Shown here piece by piece: positions 37,096 to 47,900 of a stretch of 64,000 nt of DNA. The notes below the pieces were generated by a model, which was given only the letters and a program-made list of their open reading frames with translations, was not told the DNA's origin and did not search any database. This stretch comes from Sinotaia quadrata. Lineage: Eukaryota; Mollusca; Gastropoda; Architaenioglossa; Viviparidae. The stretch lies in the NCBI GenBank assembly GCA_028829895.1, contig CM054177.1, positions 44,721,164 to 44,785,163 on the forward strand, given 5' to 3'. Each line of letters begins with the position of its first letter. The first letter of the stretch is position 1. The translations under genes were made by a program, and so were the position numbers.

Positions 37096-40000
37096 GCTTG
37101 GGTCAAGTGTATTCAGTGGGATGAGGTGGAATGCCGAGCGGAGAAAAACATATCTGCTCATAACCACATTGGAGTGCCTGTTTGACTTGGATCATCCCTT
37201 GTGTTCTAGTTACCTGTACTGCTACTACTAGTTGTATATGTTAATTAAAGAAAGAAACAGACTTGAATACCCATTGTTTTGAAAGAAAAAATATTGAAAC
37301 AACTGTGAGTTTGTTTTCTTGCTTGTGTGGGAAAGTGTGATAAAGGATTTTAAAAGAAGAGAAAGAAAATTATTTCAAACTTTATATTACAAACAAAATG
37401 TTGCAATTAATGCATATATTCAGAAAATTTTTTATATATATTATCTCTGCCTTTTAACTATCTCATGACCAGAAAAGTGCAGCTGTTAAACAGTACTATA
37501 TATATATATATATATAAACCTTGTTATAGCAATAAAACAAAATGTAATTTAAAAAACAGTATTTTACAAAAAGACAATATTTTATTGTGAAAACAAGTTA
37601 TTACATGAGATTCTGTTTAAACTTGAATACTATAAATCATAAACTTGGAGGGTGGGATTTTGTGTTGTGATTCTATCAAACTTGAATCATCAAATACACA
37701 AAGCAAAACAAAAAAACATAAAAATCACTGATGTTGATGCAAATTTTAAATTGACTGCACATTTTGAACCATGTAGTTGCAAGTAAATCATTTATGAATA
37801 AATCTGTAAGACAAAAGTTTTTGAAAAAAAAAACGTGAGTGAATTCATCAGATACTTTTTGTTATAACTCCTAAAGTCTGAAAAACAAGTTCTGAAATGA
37901 ACTGTGTATATTGAAGTTTTTAATAAAAGATGTTCAACAACAGCATGAAGCATTTAAAAAGGACATACTTTTATTAAGGCAAAATGTGTATGCAATTGAA
38001 GTTGCACACTATTTTCCAATGATCTAGGATTTAATGGCATATCTTTTACCATTTGGCTACTGCTGTTTGTCTCATGGGAATATACTATTTTCTGGATGAA
38101 ATTAATTAATACAGTGTGAATGAGTCTGTGGTGTGTGGTGGAGTAAATTTGTCTATCCCTATTTCTGTACTTAATAATTATATCTTTGTTGCCAATGCTA
38201 ATATGACTCGACCTTATTCCATGCTAAATACAAAACAGAATATCCTTATTTCAGTTGAAAATGCAAAAACAAAGAACAATTGCATTCCAGTCTAATACAA
38301 GACAGTGAATTGCCTTCCAGTAAATACCTAATTCCAGGACAATGAAACCAAATCAAAATGCATGACAATGAAAGACCTGATTGAGGTCTAAATAAATATA
38401 AAAACTAAAACTTAAAAAGTTATGACTTGCATTATTAATATTGCCATCTTTGCATTTATTTCTAAGGGCCAAAGCATCAATGTGGTTGAAAATATTAGCA
38501 CATTTATGGACTTTGGTATGGTGTGAAGTAGATCTTTGGCTACCAGTCAGTGTTGTAAGTATGCATGAAAAAAAATGTATACATATATTTGGGTTTTGTG
38601 ATGGAATAGAGAAAAACTGAATGTGGGATCAAATTTAAGAAAACCTTTGTTGTGGTTGGGTGTCTGTTTACATATTCATTTCTGAACCCAGTGAGTAAAA
38701 CATTACTATATGAAATCATATCATCTTGTAATGAATAACATGCCTGGAAATCAAATGTTGTTCTTACTCTAGATAATGGTTACCTTTGCTAATACTTTAA
38801 CACAATTGTGTATTGTTTAAAGACATAATGCAAATTGTAATACCCCCTTATCAATTCTCAACATATTTGCTTCTAAATAAGAAGATAGCAGTCACAACTG
38901 TAGTTTTAAATGAAAAATAAAGAAATTCTGTGTCAATTTACAGGGGATCTCAGACAAATAACATTCTTTTTGTATCATCTCTAAAGGAATGTAGATCTCG
39001 TTTCATTAAATTTGATACAATTAAATAAAAAATTGAACTTAGTTATCCATTAGTTAACAAGTAGTAATTTGCTATGTAAACATTCTGCCTATATTTTGCT
39101 TAAACATTTATCTTTTCAACTTAAATATTCAATTATATTTTATAAATATTTAACCGACTTGGTTTACCCACTGTAATTACTGATACTTTTTTAAACTCGC
39201 TGGGTTGCATATATAATTTATGCTTCTATTTTAAAGGAGAAAACATTCAGCTTTAAATCCATAACTAATTTTTTTTTTATTGTTCTTTTTTTAAAGTTAC
39301 ATTTTGGCTGGTAATGGACTTCATGAAGCAAAATTGTACTGTTTGCATCAGGTTATTAATGGATTTGTTTATTAGATAACATGAAGTCAAATAAAAGTGC
39401 TACACTTTACTGCTTACCAGCCAGATTAGCAAACTAATGTTGATATATGACCATTAATTCACTATGCTCTGTTTTCAAAGTTATTGGTTACATTTGACAG
39501 CTGTAATGGAATACTTCTCAGTTAATTAACAGTGCTATTGCTTACACATGCTCACAATATTAAAAATAATCATTGTAATTTTACTTTAGGTTTTGAAATG
39601 CAGGAAGAAGGGAATTTAAATACAACACTTTTTAAAAACTACTGTCACGCGACTCTGTAGAGATACAAAATACATTTTTTTAAAACGTGAGTTATTTCAG
39701 CTGCTTCTTAAACCCAGCTGGGGTTAGTATCTAGTCAGTCAGTATGATAAATTAAGACCCGTTTCGATTTGCTATAGGCCCTGTGCCAAAGATCCCATGA
39801 CAGTGAAAAGTCTGAAAGGGTTGATCACTGCCAGGGGATAAATGTTCCCTGAAATTCCATCGTAAATCTGCCTGTACTTTTACTCTTCCTAAAGTAAGTA
39901 TTATTTCTATCACTTTCTCTTTGATTCGAATTGGACATGGAACTTAAATCAAATAAAAATAAGTATTAGCAAAATTAGTTTTACAATGTCTTTGACAGCA

Positions 40001-40900
40001 GCAGCAAAATGTTTTGCAACAATTGCACTCATTAAATGGACATAATGCTGATTTAGAAAAAAAAAATTTTTTTTAGTCCTTTTATTTATTATCTGTCCTT
40101 TTGATATAATTTTCTTTGCTTTAAACCCAATACAAAAATAGTTATACAAAATAGTTGCTTCCATTCCACACACTTGAAACAAATTATCTTATATAAAACA
40201 AAATCTTTAATGATGATAGACAAAATATAAATATTAAAATTGTTAAAATATCACCTTTATCTGAAGGATATCGTATGGACCCCTTTTCAAGTCCTATCTT
40301 CTGGAATCTAATGATACAAACAAACTCAAATGTTATAGTGTGTCTCGTTAAGCCTCTGCTTTTTCTCTATGCCTTATTTTTATCATCGTTTGTCCTTCAA
40401 GAGAAATTGCAAAACTCTAAACTCTGCTGTCATTTATATATATTAACTAGCAGTTTGATTGAAAGAATATATCTAAAAAAATAGTTAAGGAAATATTGCA
40501 ATTGCACAAAGAATGTGTTACAAAATACAACCCCCCCAAAAAAATATACAAACCTTGGAAATAAAATATAATTTTTAAAATGCATAATTAAAATTATATA
40601 AAATCTTTCATTCTTCTCTCGCTTAATAAGTATTATGTCAATGTGAGCCAGTAATGTGAATTGTACAAGTCAGCAGATTATATGTACAGAACAGTTTTAC
40701 CAGTAAATCAATGTATCAGTATTTCAAACAATGAATTAGTGAACATGCATGATTAAATGTACAGAATTATTTAATGCAATAAATTACTGAACATTCATGT
40801 ACAAAAGTCATTTAATGCAAAGTATTAATATGCATAAGATATTTAATGCAGTGAATTACTCAACATTAATATACAGAAGAGTTTTAGAATAATGTATTAA
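37096..40900. other. Intergenic, AT-rich, nothing recognised apart from a short repeat copy
   Basis: Contains (TA)n at about 37497-37516. At 38133-38230 it has a diverged partner of the repeat start at 42721. A slightly GC-richer patch at about 39715-39860 could be a TE fragment but I cannot name it. Confidence 0.7.
38133..38230. repeat. Partial copy of the dispersed repeat at 42721
   Basis: TGTGGTGGAGTAAATTTGTC and TATCCCTATTTCT match the start of the 42721 repeat (TGTGGCGGAGTAAATTTGCC, TATCCCTATTTCT) in the same orientation; similarity fades after about 90 bp. Confidence 0.65.
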
Positions 40901-40904
40901 TAAA

Positions 40905-41225
40905 CTTGCTCTTGATTAACATAGAACGAAAGTTTGTTAACCGTTAACAGCAAGGATGAACATTTGCTATCCATTAACTGAGGACAAAAGTTTGTTAACC
41001 GTTAACAGCAAGGATGAACATTTGCTACCCATTAACTGAGGACAAAAGTTTGTTAACCATTAACAGCAAGGACAGACATTTGCTAACCCTAAAATGAGGA
41101 CAAAAGTTTGTTAACCATTAACAACGAGGATGAACATTTGCTATCCATTAACTGAGGACAAAAGTTTGTTAACTATTAACAGCAAGGACGGACATTTGTT
41201 ATCCATTAACTGAGGACAAAAGTTC
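40905..41225. repeat. Minisatellite, about 59-bp unit, five to six copies
   Basis: Unit contains AAAGTTTGTTAACCGTTAAC, AGCAAGGATGAACATTTGCT and CCATTAACTGAGGAC. GTTAACCGTTAAC inside the unit is itself a short direct/inverted motif. Intergenic. Confidence 0.9.
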
Positions 41226-42720
41226 AACAAACTAATAATATAAGGTGTTCGATGAATGAAAACATTTTCCAGTTCAATAACATAATCAGTTAACTTTCTT
41301 GAAAGATTCCATTAAAATCACAGTATGTGTGGGAGGGAGGGGGGAGCAGTTTTAAAGATGAAGGCAATAACTAGTCTAGTATTTATTGCAGATGATGGTT
41401 ATATTGAAAATGTCTATAATATTTTCAGTACCTCAAGCCCTATTAATGCAATCGTTCAACAACTAATCTGTCACAATAAATGTTCATTTTTGGAGGAAAA
41501 AATTGTTTCTCACAATATATTCTATACATAGTTGGCTTGAAAATTTACCTAATGCTGGTTCTTGTTTAGTCTAAATCAAAATGAACAGAAACTATTCATT
41601 AATGTATTTACAATATTAATTATTACTATGTAGATTTTATTATTCTTTCTCCAAATCAAGGCTCTAAATGCTTTCCAAGCAAAAATGCAGCTCAATATTG
41701 TGAGGTAGGAAGAACGTGGTTAGAAAACCTCAATGACTGACTGGGTGAGAGTTTTGTTGGTAAATGATCACCCTTATATCCAGTGCACAGACCTCATAAA
41801 AAACCCATCATATCTATTAAAGTCTATGTTACACACTGCTCTTTCAAAGATTTGTTTGCTTTTTATATGCTCTGGTTCTTTAGTTAATAAAAAGTTTAAT
41901 TTTGCATCAAAATGAATGGTATTTCAACTGTAATTCTATTACTAGCAAGGTAAAGGGATATGCTACAAATAATAATTGCTCAATTTCCAAAATTATGAAA
42001 GGAACAACAATTATTTAAAAATAACTGCTCAAATACCATGATCTTCCAAAATAAAGATCTGTAAATTATTTATGAACAATATAAATCAAAAATCTCAGTT
42101 CTTAAAGAAAGTTATGTTAATGTATTAATGACTCAAAATTGTGATGTAAATGTTTATGATTGACTAGAAATAGAGATATTAATGCTAATGTATGATCGAT
42201 TCATAAAAAAAATAACACTAATGTATTAATGACTAAATAGAGACAATAATCAATATTGTTAATATATTGATAATAACTAATTAGTGACAGTGGTAATGTT
42301 AATGTATTAATAACTCTAAATGGTGAAAATAATATATGAATGACCCAAAATAGTGGCATTAAGGTTATGTGTTCATGACTAAATAATATTAATGTTAAAT
42401 GACTAATGTTAATGTATTGATTACTCTAATTAGTGAGAGTAGTGTTAATATATTAATGACCCTAAATAGTATCATGAAGATGATAAATGTATTGCTGACT
42501 AGAGGCACTGATGTTAGTGCATTCATGACTAAACAGTATTAATGTTAATGTGTTATTGACTCTAAAAAGTGACAGTCCAATTGCCAAACTCTGATTAAAG
42601 TGAGTAATGTTAATATATTAAAGACTAAATAGTGATATAATGATGATAAAGGTTTACTTACTAAAAAGAGGCAGTGATGCATTAATGACTCAAAATTGAA
42701 ACAGTTAATATTAATGTACA
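41226..42720. other. Intergenic, AT-rich, with a degenerate ATTAATG-rich array
   Basis: From about 42110 to 42720 words such as GTTAATGTATTAATGACT and CTAAATAGTGAC recur every 28-40 bp, an old decayed array. No gene seen; the small open frames at 41325 and 41733 match nothing I know. Confidence 0.7.
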
Positions 42721-43884
42721 TGTGGCGGAGTAAATTTGCCTATCCCTATTTCTAGACTTAATTGTTATATAAATTGCTAAATTGTCAAAGTAACCTGACC
42801 TTTTTTATCAATGTCAGAGTTGGAGTAAACACTCCAGAATATGCTAGAAATTGCTGATGCAATGCAAACCATTTCCAACTAGATGAGTAGTTTTATTTTC
42901 CAAAGGTTAAGATTTGCAAGAATGAGACCAGCTGAGATCAAAAGTTTACAAGCTGTAGAGAATTCTATTGTCTAAACACTTGAATTTGGTGTGGCAAGAA
43001 GTATGGTCAAGAAAGGTGGCCATTAGCTTAATAGTGAGTTAACTGACTGATTGAGAGAGAATGGACCTAAAAATATTTCATGCATTTTTGCAATTGATAT
43101 GTCATACTTGCATTTTATGTAGAGATGTATTATGTGAGTAAACTATTATTATTATTTACTCAAATTGTGAACTATGATGCTTATATGTAGTATGCTTAAG
43201 TTGAGACTTGAATGTAAGAAAGAATAAAGTTAAAAAGGAATAAACTGGAAACTTAGTGTTTGTTCCCTGATTATATTTTTACAAGGAAATAGCAGCCTTT
43301 CCTTGTTTATTTGAATTTCCTGGTTCACTGAATATACACCGCTACGACTATGGTAGACGTGAGAGGTGTATAAGTGTAAGGAATACGCTACACTCCATTG
43401 ATGTATGGTAACTGACTACATCAAGCAATTTCTGGTACAAAGAGGTTACTGGAAATTGCTAGAATTATTGTTCTGCTTGAGGGAGCTATTATAGCAGAGC
43501 GCCCGATTAGCCTGGAGAGAATAGCAGCGAATCAGTGTTCTACAATGTGAGGAGGGAAAGAGGTAGAACTCGTGAACAATAAAAAACTTGTGACTGTTAT
43601 AAAAGCACATGAATAACTATTGAGACAGTGCATAAATCAGGTTATGTACAAACTATTATCGCTCATCTCTAATAACTCCATTTCTGTTCTCTGATAAGAA
43701 CTATCCTGTGATTTGTATTGACACTAAATTGTTGAATTGTGTGTTAGATTATAAGACTGTATAGATATTAAAATTATTCGAACGTGGAAATATTGATGTC
43801 AAGTAATCTTTTTCATTGTATTTGTTATATATATATTGATGATTCAATAAATTTATTATTATTAAATTTATTGACCTTATTACA
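42721..43884 (+). mobile_element. LTR-like dispersed repeat (possible solo LTR)
   Basis: Begins TGTGGCGGAG and may end at TTATTACA (43884), so it would start TGT and end ACA like a Ty3/gypsy LTR. AATAAA lies shortly before that end, and TTGGTAACCTGG just after could be a primer-binding site. A second partial copy of the start is at 38133. No target duplication, polypurine tract or gag-pol was found, so the assignment is weak. Confidence 0.3.
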
Positions 43885-44500
43885 CATATTGGTAACCTGG
43901 AGAAGAAAGTGAGTGGATGGGGGCTCACTAAATATAGATTACAGACAGATTTGTCTTTAGTAAAAAGTTTTCCACTTATGGAAATATTGTGACGGTAAAT
44001 GTTTGTCTTTAATGTTGTGGATGACAAAAATCATTTCCGCCAAAATGAGAGGGATGAGTGATGTCTGCTGGAGAATATTAATAAATTAAGATTCTCATCA
44101 CTTGTCATTAGTTATGGACGATTAATTGATTAATATTAATCATAAAATTAACTAGGTGATGTTGGTATCACAGAATGAATTATTCTAAATAGTAACATTA
44201 ATGTAGGAATAACTACTTACTTCAATATTAATAAATCAATGTCAGAATAACAGTACAACACTGTTTCAGATATCTAAAGTATATTTCGTAGGCCTGAAGA
44301 AACAATGAATTGGCAGTGCTTAAAAATTAAACAATAATGTTAAAAGAACAAAATTTAAAAGACATTCTGATTGATTGATTTTACATGTAAATTTGTTTGA
44401 AACCCACGAATTTTAGAGGGAATGGTCATTTGTATCAAAAAACTTGTTGTCTCTAGCACTCGGGTACATGGATGCCACACTTATTTTGTGGGTGTAAAAC
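43885..44500. other. Intergenic remainder before the ADGRV1 3' end
   Basis: AT-rich, with further ATTAATA-type repeats near 44090-44240. No gene recognised. Confidence 0.7.
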
Positions 44501-44522
44501 CTCAGCAGAAATCTCAGTGATC

Positions 44523-44528
44523 TTTATT
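44523..44528 (-). terminator. Probable ADGRV1 poly(A) signal
   Basis: TTTATT on the + strand is AATAAA on the minus strand, about 125 nt after the ADGRV1 stop codon. This would give a short 3' UTR with cleavage near 44500-44510. Confidence 0.5.
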
Positions 44529-44653
44529 CCAGGATGCTACTCAATATGGAATTATGCTCACATAAACAAAGCACAAGTCTTGCACCATAAAGAACAGCTC
44601 ATGTATTCTACACTCTGTAGAAATTGTTATATTTAATTTCATTCTTGGAACAG

Positions 44654-44938
44654 TTACAAATGCGTGTCAGCAATGTTGATCTTCTTGGGTTCATAGTGCT
44701 TAAATTTAGCAGAAAACTGTGAGTCATTATCATCTATACTGCGTGACAATTCTGAAGGTGTGTAGCTGTGTCCAGATTTCAGTACAAGAAGGAGATCATC
44801 AAAATCTCTAGGGTCAAGGTCACTGATTGTATCTGCTGTCACAGTGGCAATGGGAGGATTGATGTACACTTGATTAGGCATTGTGCGACGTACAGTCATC
44901 TGGCTGCATGTTCTTGGAATGTCTCCCCTTTCCCATGC
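44654..44938 (-). CDS. ADGRV1 last exon: cytoplasmic tail with PDZ-binding C terminus
   Basis: Acceptor TTTATGTACAG; phase 0, 94 codons and TAA. Encodes [20 protein letters not shown], an acidic FDDLLxxLK block shared with vertebrate ADGRV1, and ends [12 protein letters not shown] at the C terminus is a class I PDZ ligand (S/T-x-hydrophobic). Confidence 0.95.
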   Translation of the reverse strand, partial: AWERGDIPRTCSQMTVRRTMPNQVYINPPIATVTADTISDLDPRDFDDLLLVLKSGHSYTPSELSRSIDDNDSQFSAKFKHYEPKKINIADTHL

Positions 44939-47900
44939 CTGTACATAAATAGAATTTTAGAATAATATTTATTCATTCGCTTGCTGTAAGCAATTTCGAT
45001 ATATATCAATAGAGAAATGACAATGGGGTGAGAAGCCACGTAAAAAACTGAATGCACTCGAAGATAAAAACAAAAATATTCGCTCAACAGATACTTGACA
45101 TTTGTTAAGAACATTCAGGGTGGATACTTAATCTGAATGAAACCACCAATGGTCATTCAATGCTTCTTCAAGCCTGATTTTAAATTAAGTTGAAACAGTC
45201 TGTCCTGGCTTAATGTGACTTAGATCCTGTGCATCAAATGTGATTATCTTTAAAACATCTGACTTGGTGTGATACTGATTAAGTAGAAACACCAAAATGA
45301 TGCTAATTTATATTACATTTATTGGTTAAAAATGTTGCAATCTTTGGCAATAATGCTAAGTGACTTGATGGCATCACTTCAAACTGCAATACATGAAGCA
45401 TTTAGAGTGTTCATTAAAAAAGCACAACCAAAGTTCATGGACAATTCCAGCATGCTGAAGTATTTGTACAGATTGAAGTAATCATGATTTTTTTTTTTAC
45501 AATCATGAAAATCTGAAAGAACAGCAAGAAAAACTATGAATTTGTATAATTTAAAATTCACCTCATTAATTAGTGACGCCTGTGATCCTTTGACACTTCC
45601 GTCATGTGGGTATGCCTGACCACTGTAAATCATGTTATTGTAGCTGTTGCTAACAGGTGGTAATGAACCTGCATCTCTATGATCAGATGTAAACTTTTTC
45701 TTGCATGGCCCACACGATCTTAAGCATGGGTTGCGTAAAATTCCATACAGAAGCAATACCAGCAAGCCCTGAATGCCGAAAAAAAAACCACAATTATGTC
45801 CCTTGTCTCTTCTAACAATTCTGTACTTTGTCTATTCTAACAATTATGTTCCTAATAATTTCTAACTAATATGTCCCTTTTCTGTTCAAACAATTATGTC
45901 TGTCATTTCTTTAACAAGTATGTCCATTGTTCTAGCAATTAGGTCCCTTGTCTGTTCTAACAATTATGTCCATTGCCTGCTCTAACAATTATGTTCATTG
46001 TCTGTTCTAACAATTATGTCCATCGTTTGTTCTAACAATTATGTCCCTTGTCCTAACAATTATGTCCATCATTTGTTCTAACAATTAAGTCCATTGTCTG
46101 TTCTAACAATCATGTCCATTGTCTGTTCTAACAATCATGTCCCTTGTCTGTTCTAACAATTATGTCCCATCGTTTGTTCTAACAATTATGTCCATCGTTT
46201 GTTTTAACAATTATGTCCATCATTTGTTCTAACAATTATGTCCATTGTCTGTTCTAACAATTATGTCCCTTGTCTGTTTCTAACAATTATGTCCATCGTT
46301 TGTTCTAACAATTATGTCCATCGTTTGTTCTTACAATTATGTCCCTTGTCTGTTCTAACAATTATATTGCTTGTCTGTTCTAACAATTATGTCCCTTGTC
46401 TGTTCTAACAATTATGCCACTTGTCTGTTCTAACAATTATGTCCCTTGTCACTTCTAACAATTATGTTCATTGCCTGTTCTAATAATTATGTCAACGTTG
46501 CTAGTTCTAACAATTATGTCCCTTATCTGTTCTCACAATTATGACCCTTGTCTGTTCTAAGAATTTAAGTCCATTGTCTGTTCTAACAATTATGTCCCTT
46601 GTCTCTTCTAACAATTATGTCCCTTGTCTGTTCTAACAATTATGTCCATTATTTGTTCTAACAATTATGTCCATTCTATTTTCTAACAATTATGACTCCA
46701 GCCGATTAAAAACTGCAAAAAACATGTTAGAGCCGACAATTTGGGTTAGCTAACACTATGAACAACTCAACATTCTGCTGTCCCTCATCTACCAATCATA
46801 AGATCTTATAATTCTCAATTAAAATGTATTTATTAATAAAATAAAATGAGGGACTTATAAAGGTTATAGAGGAAACAGCATCCACATCCAAATCAGCATC
46901 AACAGCTACCTGCAGTATATTGCAAATGCAGAAAAGAACCAACATCCACAGGTGTCCATACACCATATGCAAACCACCCCAAAGCCAGGTAAGAGTCAGC
47001 AGTGACCATAGTAACATCAATAATCGAATTTCTGCAAGGAGACAGATATTAATTTCAATGCAATTAACTTTCTTTTGTGAAAGAAGTTTTTGGATGTCTC
47101 ATCAAAATGTTATTTAACCAATCCTGTATTTTTTTTAAAACAAAATGTAGAAAGTAAAACATGGTATTACTATTCATTGCACATTATATTTTTCAAATGT
47201 GGACAGTAAAATATAACTGTTTCATTACTTGTTACATTTTTCAAATGTAGACAGTATGAGGTGATAATTCAAGATTATAATATGAGATGATATTTAAAAG
47301 TTATAATATGAGGTGATAATTCAAGATTATAATATGAGATGATATTTAAAGTTATAATATGAGGTGATAATTCAAGATTATAATATGAGGTGATAATTCA
47401 AGGTTATAAAATGAGGTGATAATTCAAGGTTATAATATGAGGTGATAATTCAAGGTTATAATATGAGGTGATAAGGTTATAATATGAGGTGGTAATTCAA
47501 GGTTATAATATGAGGTGATCATTCAAGGTTATAGTATGAGTTTATCATTCAAGGTTAAAATATGAAACAAGTTCCAAGGGGAAAAGAACTCTCTAATCTT
47601 CAGAAGGAATAATCAACCAATCAAAAGTCTCACTGTGACAAATTCAGGAAAGGCCGATTAAATCACAAGACACACCTTCTAAACAACTTATGGAAGGTTA
47701 AGTTATCATTTCAAGGGCAAGTGGAAATATTCAATGCAAACAGGTAAACTAAGTCATATTAGAAATAGTAAATAACTGATAGAACATGAGCAATATGTGT
47801 AAAAAAAAAAAGAGTAACTGAAAATGGCAAAATACTACATAATATTACTCTAGATTAAAGAAGCAAATTTTATTACCTTGAAGAGAATTAATTTTGAATC

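Noticed and set aside
39715..39860. GC-richer patch with CAGCTGGGGTTAG and AGGGTTGATCACTGCC words, considered as a SINE
   Set aside because: No promoter boxes, tail or flanking duplication could be found.
43885..44040. Possible gag leader after the LTR-like repeat
   Set aside because: No gag-like translation found; only a short TGG-starting word, too little to claim.
45825..46695. CRISPR-like regular 25-bp repeats
   Set aside because: No unique spacers between repeats; the units are tandem and degenerate, and the setting is an animal intron.
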